Below, in pieces: positions 12,906 through 24,678 of a stretch of DNA of 64,000 nt (within the stretch, counting starts at the first letter, position 1; each line of letters starts with the position of its first letter). A model generated the notes under the pieces. The model was not told the origin of the DNA and searched no databases. It saw nothing but the letters and a program-made list of their open reading frames with translations. Made by a program: the position numbers and the translations under genes. Source of the DNA: Tyto alba (Eukaryota > Chordata > Aves > Strigiformes > Tytonidae); assembly GCF_018691265.1 (NCBI RefSeq), contig NW_024881322.1, positions 16,579,489 through 16,643,488 on the forward strand, in the 5' to 3' direction.

Positions 12906-15508
12906 AAAAACACTCAAATTACTATTTCAGATTCAAGTCCCAAAGCCTCTCTTGCACTGGGTGTAGCTGAGTTTTTCATCACATAGTCTAACACAACTTC
13001 AGTGTCTCAGGCCTGGTGCCTATTTTACAACCTTGTACTGCAGCCACATGAGAGAACAGCAGCTGGAAAGAAACCCTATCATCTATTTCTGGTTTAACTT
13101 TCTCCCCACCAGAAAGGGGCAAGATTTTGTGCTTCTCGGTTTGTTTTTCCCCTCCTTTCCACCCTCCTTTTAAGAACTAAAAAATCCTCATGCCTTACTG
13201 AGTGGAAAAAGCTATGTGCAAGTCTCAGCATGAAGCCTGCCATATCCTGAAACTTCCACTTTATGTAAAGACATTTTGTACAAGCTTCAAACAGATCAAT
13301 GCATGGAAATGCAAAACCGTTGTCAGATCTTGAAAACAACCCTGACGTCAACCAACCATGTGATGATAATGGGTTTGGGGATCACTAACTCCTAATCATT
13401 ATTTAAAATGTGCTATGCTGTGGCCCACATGTACAAACTTGTGAGTTTGCTGCATAGTCTAATGCTCAGGTAAGAATGAAGTATGATGCTTTACAGGCTG
13501 CAAAGTTATCATTATCCTGTATTTATTTGTTATATCTTTAAGAACAAATTATTCTGAGTGTTTTAATGGATGTTAAAGACAATTCTCTCCTTCCCCAAAT
13601 ACCCATCTAATGTCTGATGTCTTTCACCTGATGCACACCTGTAGCTGCTATTTTCCATGTTTCAAGGTCTCCAATCCAATATCAAGTATTTTCTTTCTCT
13701 CTGAATGGACTTGGCTTATTTTTAGAGGATAATTTCACTTTGGACTAGTGTTCAGCATAGTCTTTCAAATATATAGCACCTAAGAACAGTCATTTATGAC
13801 TCATACCAGCAGATGAGAGGAGGAAAGTGCAGGAAAGCCTAGGTCAGTGTGAACCCCAGAAGAAAATCTCCCCTTTATCCCAGGAAATCTGGACAATACA
13901 GACAACCAAGTACCTGCAGTCCTAAATAGGATTTTAACTTATTTTCAGAGTCAAAGTAGGTAACAGTTGTCTCAGCTGATCCTAATCTTCCCCCCTGCTT
14001 TAAAGCCTGGCTTTTGCCAATCAGCCATGGATCAGTGGCAGAAATGCACCACTTCACTTGGCAATAGGGAACTGTTGATTGATCGCTGTACAAACTATGC
14101 TGATTTACATGATTTTACCATTGAGACTAAAGGTAATTTATTTTAGGTGGCTGGGAGTACATAAGATCCTTGTAACCTGCTCTGAAGTTTGCTTTACCTG
14201 TCCTCAGATTGAAATTATTCCATTTACATAGTTATTTTAAAATTGGGGCTTGGTTAGTTAAATCTCTCATTCTGAGAAACTGCTGAGTGATTTCTGAAAA
14301 TTGGTCATTTTGATAACATACTATTCTTTCAGTCCCACCCCATACAATGGCGTTCTCTAAACCAGAGATTCATATTAGCTACATTATCATAAGACATACA
14401 AAAAGTTCATTGAACAAAATTAATTTCTTTATGGAACATCTTTAAAAATGTATGAAATCTACTTTACTATTTTTTCACTTTCAATTAAAACTGACTAAAA
14501 TCTACAAAGGCTATGTTTACAAGTGTGGCAGATTCAAGTGAGAATGGCAAGTTGTACATGGGTGAGATTAACGGAAATTCATAATAATTCAGACTGAATG
14601 CTACCTTGCTTAATATTTTCCTACTGTGTTCTTTTTGAACCTTCCATTATGCTTAATAGGATTCTTTAGGGATATAAGATTAAAGGATTATGGGCACTCT
14701 TACAGAGATTACTTGAACATTACAGATAGACCCAAAACACAAGAGTAATCTCTGGAAGTGTATCAGGTTATGCCACATTTTAGGATATTGTCACCTGGAG
14801 CTTCTTTTCCAGTTGTACATTCCTAAATCATTCAAACCTAGAAACTGGAAAGAACTCCTTCAAAAGATTAATTGAAACAAGTTCATATGGACATGTGCTA
14901 CAGTAGTCATAATTTTGCCGTAAAAAATGCTACACTCATAAAAGATAGTCTAGTCTTGTCAGAGTTGGAGACATTGGATGGCAAAGAACTGGCTCCAGGG
15001 TGGGGTGCTGTCAATGGGAGCCAGACAGGAGGTCTCTACAGCTGATAGTTTTCCTGTCCAAGGAATGCAACTTCAAAGAAGAGAGAGGACAGCAGCTGTG
15101 ACCAGCAAGACCCTGCTTCCAGAATTCCTGAGCTGTCTTTCTGTTGTTTTACCAAGTCAGGAAAAAATGACTAGCTCTTAATGGGTCCTCTGGAGACAGG
15201 GGCAAGGACAGATGAACACAAAGACCAGCAGAATTGCAGCTACCTGTCTCACCTCAGGATGAAGCAGAATTACGAAAACCCTCAATGACAAGATAAGAAA
15301 AATGGAAATATGGAATGCAGTGAGTATAATCTTCAGTGAAAGGTGCTACTATTTGCATCAGTCTGTAAGCATGACACTACCCTTCAACTTCTCATGTCCA
15401 GTACTGTTCTCCAGAGTCAATTAGTTCTGACCAGGTGGTGGAATATGACAAGACATCTCACATGTATTTAAATTTAATAACAGAAATCCTCGTGACAACG
15501 AGGCTGCA
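12906..15508. other. AT-rich non-coding tract
   Basis: No gene or repeat recognised. Open frames are short and without domain features. Confidence 0.5.
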
Positions 15509-15582
15509 TTCTGACTCAGCAAATCACCAGTCATCATTACACACTTCTGACTCGGAAAATCACCAGAGTCATCATTACACAC
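15509..15582. repeat. Two-copy tandem duplication, about 36/38 bp
   Basis: Unit 1 at 15509-15544 and unit 2 at 15545-15582 are near-identical. Both start 'ttctgactc' and end 'tcatcattacacac'. They differ by two substitutions and a 2-bp AG insertion in unit 2. This is a small, fairly recent replication-slippage duplication; no function is suggested. Confidence 0.9.
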
Positions 15583-17769
15583 TCATCATAGTCTAATATT
15601 TAATTACAACAGAGATCCCACATGTTTAATGGGAGTTCATCAAATCTTTTACCTTATATTAACTTGGAATATTTTTTCCCCTCGGTGATGTAGGCAAGGA
15701 AAGTCAGGGAAAAGACCCTGAACTGCTTTTAGTAGCAGTCACAAAGCAGCACTGAAGGTTCCCTTGTTGCTCTATTAAGTTCAGGCTGCTGCAGCTGCTC
15801 AAGTGAGCTGCTGCAAGGGTGGATATTCATGTTGTCAAGAGGGCAAAAGAGGGAAGTACAGAGTTAGCACCAAAGGGGCTCTGCATAGGGGAGGAAATAC
15901 TGCAGCAGCAGCAGCTGAACTCCTGGAGGAAGAATACTTCCAGAAAACCTTCCCTTGCCCTGCTTTCACCTGCACAAGAGGTAAATCCAGGACACCGATG
16001 CAGTACCACAGATGGTTCAGCCAGACACACTTGCAAGGGCAGGCATGACAAGCTAACTGGCAAATACACCTGCAGAAAACCTCACACTACTGGATTTTTT
16101 TAGGTGTTTTTTTTTTGTTTGTTTGTTTGGTTGGTTTTTTTTCAGTTCCAACCCTGCATAAACTGGAGTCATACCACCAAGGAGTATAAGCCTTCCCAAC
16201 TACAATCTGAGTCCCACTGCTCATACTTGCCTCCCACCTTCCCAGAGTTAGAAGAGCTGGAAGGATGGGGGCTTTTAAACCACACTGAACTGACTTTAAA
16301 TATCAGCATACTATGCATATTTGCTGAAAGACTTAACTCTGCTATTGCATTCCAGTTTATTGAGATTATATGACACTATTAAATTTTAAAAGCAACTGCA
16401 AGTTTCTTGTCTGCTTTCAGACTTTAAGGCTCTATATGAAATTTAGGGTGAAAACATTTTGTTTTTAAAAGAACCAGGATTTCTACCACACAGTGACCAA
16501 GGCTAATACAAAAACCATCTCTTCCACCCTTACATGCACTCATTGCTGGGTGGTAGGCCTACCTATCCTAAACTCTGAAGTTTTCTCCTGTAACATGTTC
16601 TAGGAAGTGTAGAGGCTAGATAAGTATTGAAGTTGCAGTTTTTGTCCTTGGAAGCCCAGTACAGATGTACAGGCCCAACTTGTATCTTCCATCTTCAGAC
16701 TAGCACAACTTTCTCTGATTCCATACGAAGATATAGAGCTGTGGCACACAGGGACCACTAGCAATGGCTGGTAGCTTGCTGATCACATTGACAAAGCCAG
16801 CCACTGCAGAATCAGACCTCAATACAAGTCTAGAGGCAATGATACCTACAATAGAAATCCAGAGTATATCTAGAAAACCCAGGCAGGAAGCCAGAACAGC
16901 AGAAGACAGATGGAGCCATAAGTACATCCGCAGCAGAACTCAGAAAAAATCTGAAACCCCAAGTTTGACTTAAATAGAAGCTACAGGGCCGGTGGGTAGG
17001 AGTGCGTGGTGGCCCCCTGTGAAGTCTTGTAAGGGAAATTAAGGCTTATCAGCACCCTCAGGGCCCTGTCAGCAGATTTTCTGATGTCTGTTCCTTCTGG
17101 AGAACTCCACAATAAACACCAAAGAGAGCTTAAGCACAGGAAACCTTGCCTTGAGAAAGCTAGCAATGGCAATACCATTAGGAACTTTCTCCCTGCATGG
17201 TTGTAGGCAGGTCCTTTTTGCAGGGCTCATTTCAGTCTACTCAGTAGCTGTCTGAGTTGCTGCAAACCCTGTGTAACCTCACCTTGGCCCAAAGCACCTC
17301 TGCAACGAGGCTGTTTACTCACAGCTTTCCACCCAGCAATCCTGTGCTCTTCCTACAAGCTCTTTGTCACTTCCCCTGGGGCACCCCATTGACCCTTCAG
17401 CTCCGATAGATAATTTTTATTATGATTTGCTCCCCAGGCACATACCTTTCGTATCTGTTTTTCTGTGAACCTCTGAGAAGCATTACCTATAAGCACTTTC
17501 CGCCTGCATTTCTGGGAAAGTCTTTCTGGCTCACTTTGTTGGTCTTTTTTTGGTTTGCTTTCTGCAGGGGTTCCACTCTTTGGTCTCCATAAAAATTGTG
17601 AATCATCTTTTCTGTCTTTTTTCTGTGTCATTTAGGAAAGCTTCGCTTACATGTCTTCTCTGCTAGTTCTGTCCTGGCTGCTTCCATCTGGATCGAAACT
17701 CCACAGCCTTTGGATAAATGTCATGTTTGCAGAAAGAGCAATGTTCACAGGCCTTGTTTCCCTCTGTGG
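15583..17769. other. Non-coding tract with a T-rich repeat
   Basis: A (TTTG)/poly-T stretch lies at about 16095-16142. Otherwise no gene is recognised. On the minus strand, 17353-17631 is an open frame of about 92 codons rich in Lys, Arg and Gln. It lies downstream of the gag-like relic described next and could be part of the same decayed element, but it carries no motif I can name. Confidence 0.4.
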
Positions 17770-18160
17770 AATGGTGTAGCCTATACTCCATCACCCACTT
17801 GGCTGCCTCAGGCATAGTGACAGGGTGCCTGCCCCCTACTTACAGTTTTACTGTTTACAGTTTTACTGCCAAAGGTTAATGAACACATTGTTGTTCCAGG
17901 TCTAGAAAATACATGACTCCTTCTGCAGTTTCAGCCCTTTCTCCCTTGAACAATTTCCCCAGGAATTCCAAAGCCAGTAGCTACTTGACAGATGCTATCC
18001 TCTTATTTTTGTTTGGTTAAATCTTGGGCCATGATACTCCAGCATTGTTTCAGACTGTACAGCAAGACTTTCTTCACTATGCTATAATCTTCAAAGTCCT
18101 CTAAAATGTGTTTTAATCAACTTTTAGAGACTTTCTCTTCAGTACGTGGTAGGTACTTAG
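17770..18160 (-). pseudogene. Decayed SCAN / Gmr1-type Gypsy gag-like relic
   Basis: Read on the minus strand, three blocks in order resemble the capsid C-terminal / SCAN-like region of Gmr1-type Gypsy gag proteins. First is a block near 18100-18030 with L-E-D-F-E-D-Y-S-I-V-K-K-V-L-L, matching the usual D-Y-x-x-V-K-x-A-I-L pattern. Next, near 17965-17885, comes an A-E-T-A-E-G-V-M block followed by L-D-L-E-Q. Near 17840-17785 is P-V-T-M-P-E-A-A-K-W-V-M-E-Y, matching the E-A-A-K-L-x-x-x-Y motif. The blocks are separated by stop codons and frame changes, so no functional protein is encoded. A Cys-x-x-Cys pair follows at lower coordinates but no proper zinc knuckle is evident. No protease or RT was found nearby. 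It may instead derive from a host SCAN-domain gene; the motif match is by eye. Confidence 0.45.
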
Positions 18161-18518
18161 CCTTTTCCTACTCCTCAGTTCCGTGCATCAGTCAAAACTT
18201 TTTGCTGCCATTAAAAAAAGGTATTGATAAATTATTTTCCTTAATACTTTGGAATACAGATTGCAATGTCCATCTCAGTATTCAATCCATTTGCATAGAT
18301 GCTTCTTCCACCTTGAGGTCTGCAGGACTGAGCCTGAGGCAAGGACGTTGGTCACAAACCTAATGAGGCTCACTGTGTGTGCTGGTCTCATCATCTCAGC
18401 CCAGCCTCGAGGCTACTGGGGTTGTCACAGCACGAGCACAGAGCTGACAGAGAATGGCAGATGTTGTAGGAGGGAGAAAGGCACAGAGACTTCCAGGAGG
18501 CTGTGAAACACAATGTTT
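18161..18518. other. Non-coding spacer
   Basis: Nothing recognised between the gag-like relic and the next LTR. The relic could extend a little into this stretch. Confidence 0.4.
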
Positions 18519-19086
18519 TGTCGTGGTTTGAACCTGGTTGGCAGCCAAACACCACACAGCTGCTCACCCACCCTCCTCCACCTGGGAATGGGAGGGAATT
18601 GGAGGGGTAAAGGGAGACTCGTAGATTGAGATAAAAACAGTTTAATAATGGTAATAAAAGAAAACAATAACAGTAATAGAAAGTATAAATGGGCAATGCA
18701 CAATGCAATTGCTCACCACCCACTGACTGATACCCAGCCCCTTCCCAGCTGGTGATCCTGAAATACCAAGATCCCACAATCGCAATCCCCGAAGCAAGAG
18801 AGAACCTCCCTCCTTCCCAGCTGCCCTTCCTTTATATACTGAGCATGATGCTATATGATATGGAATACTTCATTGGCCAGTTTGGGCCTGGTGCTCTGGC
18901 CATGCTCCCTCCCAACTTCTTGTGCACTTGCGCACGGACAGGACATGAGGAGTTGGGGAGTCCTTGATCTCTGATGAAAACATCAGTGCATTATTTTCAT
19001 ACCAAAACCCATATTGAATCTGAAACATAGCACTATTCTAGCTACTAAGAAGAAAAATTAACTCTATTCCAGCCCAAACCAGGACA
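18519..19086 (-). mobile_element. Solo LTR, avian ERVL-like, 568 bp, minus orientation
   Basis: The left end is TGTCGTGGTTTGAACC and the right end is 'cccaaaccaggaca', giving TG...CA termini. In the LTR's own (minus) sense it begins with the 'tgtcctggtttgggctgg' type sequence and carries a TATA box (TATATAA, complement of 18831-18838). The plus-strand text includes the 'gcaatgcacaatgcaattgc' and 'attggccagtttgggcc' blocks common in this avian LTR group. It is a longer relative of the LTR at 12368-12900. Flanks give only an imperfect duplication (tgttt/ctttt), so target-site evidence is weak. No internal retroviral sequence is attached. Confidence 0.75.
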
Positions 19087-19330
19087 CTTTTCTGCTGAAG
19101 AAGAGGACTGGTGACATTGGTGCATTTTTTAACATAGACCTGACTGAGAGTTACCTTGTGTAGTCAAGTGTTGCTACCAAAGGCAGTGTAGATCTAGTTA
19201 TGGAGAAGCAGCACTTGAGGAATGACAACCTTTTACTACTAGGAGTGACTGAGTCTGAACTACTATTGGTATCCAAACATGCCAGATGACTGGGCTCTGT
19301 CCTAACCATGAACTACTTTTTCTTTTCTAG

Positions 19331-19401
19331 GAGACTTTCTTGCATGAACATGTAACACAAAAAGGGTATGAACAAGATCTTCCTCCTCTCAAATATGAAA
19401 G
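19331..19401 (+). CDS. Candidate internal coding exon, 71 nt, gene unknown
   Basis: All classical splice features are present. There is a CTAAC branch-point-like motif at 19301-19305, a pyrimidine tract 'ctactttttcttttctag' ending in AG at 19329-19330, and a donor AAAG|GTACAG at 19401/19402. Only the frame starting at 19331 is open across the segment; both other frames contain stops. It gives 23 codons (begins E-T-F-L-H-E-H-V, ends L-P-P-L-K-Y-E) and leaves two bases over. I do not recognise the protein. Chance splice-like segments are common in 64 kb, and no neighbouring exon in compatible phase was found. Neighbour 5' is an LTR, which ends about 245 bases upstream. Confidence 0.3.
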
Positions 19402-21269
19402 GTACAGTTCTAGTTTTATGTTCAAACTTACTGCAGTTAAGCTTGGCTTTTCTTAAACCTCAACAGCATTTTGGTGAGCTTCACACTGTCCCAGATAGGA
19501 TGTTAAATTTAATAGGACTTCAGTCAATATTTTAGGGATGTACACACAAGTCAGACATAAGAAGACACCAAGCTGATGGCTCAGATTAGTCCAGACAGGA
19601 GTCTGGTATGCCTGGGCCCATATGAAGCAAATTATTAGGAATCTAAGTAACTATTGCTAAAAATAGGTGACTGCTTGTGCTGGTGTCAGCTCAGTGTAAG
19701 AGGTTACTTCCTTCTTCAGCTGGAAATGTCTATCTCCTCCACAGAAAGTAGCTGGTGGTTGGCATGGTCTTCTGTTCTGCAGATTAATGAAGTTTACTTG
19801 AAAACTTTGTAGGGTTTATTTTACATTGTAATAGAATAGGAGCTATTGTTATGTCTCAGCTGGGTGGAGGTAACTTCCATTAAGTGTGTAATAAGTTGTA
19901 TATGTGCTCTTGTCTGAGAGGTCAGCGAAACGGTTAGACATTTGATGAGTTAAATAAAAGTGTGTGAATTGTTTGCTTTTGGACTGGTAAATTTAAATTC
20001 TACTTCTTTTGAGTGTTAGGCACCAAAGTGCTTTTTTTTGGATCTGGTCTTTGTTCCATAGCTCAGATATCAGAATCCCACTGGGGAAAGAAGGCAGGTT
20101 TGAAAGACTCAGGAATCTTATGTCCTCTCCTTGCATTGTTATACACAAAGCATCAAATGCATTTCTTTGCAGAAGGTATTAATCTGATTTACATGCTGTT
20201 AAAGTTGTTATTAAGCCTGAACTGAAAAGGCCACTATGTTTTATTTATCCCTTCTCACAGAAACTAGTTTTGTTCATAAACTTGCATGCTTTGTATATAC
20301 TAAAATGTACATAAGGTACTTTGTTTAGTGAGTCATCTTTACCTTCATTCCTCCCAATAACTTCTGACTAAGAGACATGTTCAATGCCAAAAGACTGAGC
20401 TGACTAAATATTGAGTGCTGCATGAGCTTGGAGGCATATCTAATGATCACATGTAAGCAGGTGCATGTAAACTCACCCCTGTTTTTAAACAATTATAAGT
20501 CAGGCAATCTTGTTAGACAGCAGTGAGCGGGAGGTGATATGTTAGAAGCTTGTTTGCTTAGGCTCAGCACCAGACTGCCCATAACCATACGACTCCCAGC
20601 TGGATGTTTTCAGCACAAGCTGAATTTATGTCTGTATTGAAAATATTGAAACAGCATGTAGAAATGTCCCAAAAGTGACTGTACAACAGAAATATCAGAA
20701 CTGGTTCCAGACAGAAGGATAATATGAAAGTTTCAATTTATTGCAGTAGACACAACTGATAAAGGCAGATCAACATTTATTACATCAAAGAAATGGGATG
20801 CACTGAAAACCATTTGTAAAAGGGAAGGGGGCCACCTAAGTCCATCCATTCCAGAAGACTAGCCCAGAGTCACAGATAATACTTCTAAACTGACAGGAAT
20901 GCACAAAAGTGTGTTCAGCAGCCACATCTGCACCACAGAAGTCTCCAGGTTCTTTTGTAGTCCCCTTGACATGTCTCCCATGATATGATGTTGGGATTTA
21001 CAAATTATCCCATGCTTCTTTGTGTCTGTGACTATGTCACATTTAAGCAGCAAGTTCTACTTTGAACTCATCTGCTTGAGACACAACCCAGTATGATCCA
21101 AATGATGGACCTTGCCTCCTACAGATCTTGAATCTCCTCTCTGGACTTGCCGCACAGTCACATTGCTGTTCACTATTTCCACTAGTGAGCTACATAAAGT
21201 CCACAGCATGAAATCTGTGAGCAATGCACATCCTCTGAGGGATCATGTACTTGAACCAGTAGGTGGTGA
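19402..21269. other. Non-coding tract
   Basis: No further gene or repeat recognised between the exon-like segment and the LTR at 21275. Confidence 0.5.
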
Positions 21270-21274
21270 AATGA

Positions 21275-22360
21275 TGTGGTTTGGGCCAAGTTGGCAGCCA
21301 ACCACAATGCAGCAGCTCTCTCTCCCTTCCCCTCCGGCAATGAGAAGGGACAGAGAGCCAGGCTTGGGGTCCGAGATAGGACTGGGATGGGGAGAAAATT
21401 CCCCTTTATGGTCACGAGCAAAAGGCAGACTCATTAGGGGAAGAAAAAAAAGAACATACATTTATTACAGACACTAACAACACATAACAGAGTAGGACAG
21501 TGAGAAGCATTGCCACATCTTGAGAACACCTTCCCCCCACCCCTCCCTTCTTCCCGGGCTCAGCTCTGCTCCCGATATCTCTACCTCCTCCCCCAGTGGC
21601 GCAGGGGCAGGGAATGGGGGGTGCAGTCAGCGCTGCCACTTCCCTTATCTTCGGTGAGGGGAGTGTCTGGAACTTGTTTCTCCTGCTCCGTCGTGGTCCC
21701 CCTCTCACAGGAGACAGTCCTCCACAAACTTTCTCCAACATGAGTTCCTCCCATGGGCCGCAGTGTTCCCCACACTGCTCCATCATGGGTCACTAAATTC
21801 CTCCGACTGGATTCCCTCCCACGGCTGCAGCCCTTCCCGAGCTGTTATGGCGTGGGACTCCCCTGCATGCTGCAATCCTCCCAGCACTGAATTACAGCAG
21901 CGGGGCTGCCTTTTCCCATGAGACCCCGGCCTTCTTCGGGCACAGGACCTTGATCATTCGAGCAGGAGCAACAGGCTATAAATCAATGTCTGCTCCACCG
22001 TAGATCTTCATGGGTGGCGGGGGGGGGGGGGGGGGGGGGGGGGGCGCCCTGCCATCTCACCACATGATACAGGGGGGTCTCTGCTCTGGCACACCTCCCC
22101 CCTCCTTTCTTCCTCCGTTCCTCCACTGACCTTGGTGTTCATGCAACTGTAGCAACTCCTCCTCACAAGTCCGACTGTACATCACAACGTCCCTTCTTAA
22201 ATACGTTATCGCAGAGGTGCAGCTGATTGGCTCAATTTTCCAAACAGAAGTGGAGCTGGCTTGGAGCTGGGGGAGCTTCAAGAAGCTTCTTACAGGGGGC
22301 CGCCCCGATAGCCCCCTCCCCTGCCACCAAAAAACTCCACCACTCACTCAACCCAGAACA
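21275..22360 (-). mobile_element. Young solo LTR, avian ERVL-like, 1086 bp, minus orientation
   Basis: Exact 5-bp duplication AATGA flanks it (21270-21274 and 22361-22365). In its own sense it starts TGTTCTGGGTTGAG and ends in ...CCCAAACCACA. A TATA-like TATTTAA (complement of 22197-22203) and a poly-A signal AATAAA (complement of 21461-21466) are in the expected order for U3-R-U5. It is nearly identical, over almost its whole length, to the opposite-strand LTR at 39514-40576, so both are recent insertions or were homogenised. A 26-G run lies inside (22019-22044). There are no internal retroviral genes, so it is a solo LTR. Open frames in it are shared with the other copy simply because the DNA is shared. 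Confidence 0.88.
22019..22044. repeat. Poly-G run of 26 inside an LTR
   Basis: Twenty-six consecutive G on the plus strand. The equivalent place in the sister LTR (about 39819-39832) has only about 8 C, interrupted by neighbours, so the run expanded after insertion or is a sequencing/assembly error. Such a run could form a G-quadruplex. Confidence 0.9.
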
Positions 22361-22365
22361 AATGA

Positions 22366-24678
22366 GTACCTTGTGACCTCCACACAAGAGTAAGGCAAAG
22401 GAGGATGGTTAGCTATCCTAGGCAGGAGACAGATTCCTCCCTCCCCAGCTGGCTCCCCCTCCATCATGAGCCAGCCTTGCCTTCGCAATCAATGTCTGAA
22501 CTAATCACAGGCCAGGGAGGAGATGAGCATCCAATTTCTGGAGTTACATGCACTTGGGAAATCTCTAGTGCCCCTAAAGAAAAAGATTTTCTTTCATGAA
22601 GACATTCCTAGGTGAACAGTGAGTATCCTCCCTTGAAGGTCTCTCTCCACTTGTTGTCCAGACATACCTATGATTCTCTCTGTGTTGTCTCCATGATGGA
22701 GACTGTGGATTTGGGTGCTCTTTTCCCACTTGTCACAGCTATGGGCTAGGAGCAGAACTGAAGTATCACAAAACCAGTGCTGTTCATCAACCTGCTATCA
22801 GTTGCACCTCGCCTGCAGAGGTGAGGCCACTACCTCAGCCATAGCTGTCTCACTGCAGTGCCCATGGAAGCAAAACCATAATTCATGCTTGACAGTATGT
22901 GTGGGCCTGCAACATGTGGGAACAAAACAACACACATGAAGAGGAAACAGTAGGTTAAGCAACACAAAGAAAGAACCCCAAAATAATTAAAACTGTTTAT
23001 TTGGAGGCCAAACCATGCCCTCCCTGAATGCTTCCATGAATATCATTCCTGGTCATCCGTTCTGCTCAGTGTTTTCCCCACCCCCCTGACAGCAAAACAT
23101 TGCCAGCTGCAACATCAAAGCTGAAAACCTTAAGTGATGGTCTCCAAAAGATGTCCACCTTTTTCCAGGAATGGTTGTTGTGTCTTTCTTTGCTTTTCTG
23201 GGCAACCACCAAAGTTGACAGGAGAGCTGTGCCTGTGTGGCTATAGCAGTAAGCACTACTGTCACTCCGTTAGAGGAGTGCCCGTTCCTGGAGACCTTGA
23301 CTGTGAAAATAATGCCTTGAAGTCTAGAACCTGCCACAGATGGAGTCACCCGGTACCTCCAGGGGATGAGGGCCATAGGCCATCAGTGACTGTGAAGAAG
23401 ATTCACTTCTGTAGCTCTCAAGATTTTTGCCACTGGGACAGAAAATGTCCTTTGGTGAGCAGTGTCAGAGTTGTTTGCTTGTCTTGGGTTGACAGGACCG
23501 GATCATGAAATTTGCTACAGCTACAGATAGCCTGTGTCTCACAGCTGGCTGTTGCCAATACACATATTGTCTTGGAATCCTACTTTCAAACTTAACTATT
23601 AAGTGACCAGTATATTTACACACAGCTGTATCATGCAGGTCTGTGTATTGCTTCTCTGGTGCCTTTTACATTGCTGATAAATAGATTCACTTAAGTGCAA
23701 AATTCATCAACACCTAGAAAGAACTATTTGTGTGGTAGGAAAAGATAAAAAGGGAACTTCATTTCACATAAATATTGTTAAATCCTGCTTATACCTCCAT
23801 GAACATCTTTCTCTTCATATTTAAACTTTATAGTGGAGTACAAAGTACAGAGTTTCTTTTCATATTCAAAGTTTACAGCAGAGCTTCAAATACATATTAA
23901 TGTAGAAGATGTAATGTATTCTGAGTTAAGCTGTCATAAAATCTAAGGCTTTTCACATCATCACTTTTGAAGGTCGGTGTCACAGAGAAAAAGAAGCATC
24001 TGTACTGGATCACCATGAAGGTTTGTAATATATTGCAATAAATACTGCAATATATTTCATTTTTATATGTTTTTGATGAAGAGGCAAAAGTGCATCTTCA
24101 ACAGTTGCTTTTCAAAAACTGCTCATTTGTTTGGAACGACTGTAAAGGAGATTGAAGCTAAACATTATTCATGGATACATTATGGCTTTTCACTGAGACC
24201 ACAGATGAAATGAGAAGAGGATTACAATGATATTTCATTTGGAGCATTGATTTTTCTGAGCTTATCCCACAAAGATATTGCATGTGCATTCCAGGCAAGT
24301 ATGAGAAGATGTAGATTAATCCTATTTGGCTTTCTTTCCTAAGTTTATTTTTCACCCCCCAACTTGGTTATAAACATATTGCTAATTTTGTGCTTTGATT
24401 CTCCAAGAACCTCTAACAAGGGTAAAGGGTGCTCCTTTGCAGGTTTTTGGAAATAAAACTAATGCTTGTTCAGAGAGTGACTAAATCAGAGGTCATATTT
24501 GCCCCTCACTGCACAACAATAAAAATAGCAGTTATTTAACTGTGAAACACCACTTGTCAACAATTCAGGCTACTGGGAGCAGAAACTTGGAAAAGTCCCA
24601 GCCTAAAGCATGAGCATTAGAAATGACTGAAGTTCCCTGTCTCTACGTGGGTCCTCATATAGTCTGGAAAGGCACAGA
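22366..24678. other. Non-coding tract with one hairpin
   Basis: No gene recognised. GC content is higher from 22.4 to 23.5 kb, and several open frames of up to 124 codons there overlap on both strands without domain features. An 11-bp perfect inverted repeat lies at 24027-24056. Confidence 0.45.
24027..24056. repeat. Short perfect inverted repeat (11-bp arms, 8-nt loop)
   Basis: Arms AATATATTGCA (24027-24037) and TGCAATATATT (24046-24056) with loop ATAAATAC. The AT-rich stem would be weak. No evidence of an RNA gene. Confidence 0.9.

Noticed and set aside
12330..12917. 195-codon minus-strand open frame
   Set aside because: Covers the 533-bp LTR and crosses its target duplications; no domain.
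17353..17631. Lys/Arg-rich 92-codon minus-strand frame as a gag nucleocapsid
   Set aside because: No zinc knuckle (C-x2-C-x4-H-x4-C) and no clear link to the gag-like blocks; mentioned only as possible continuation.
18514..19091. 5-bp target duplication for the LTR at 18519
   Set aside because: Flanks tgttt and ctttt agree at only three of five bases; not reliable.
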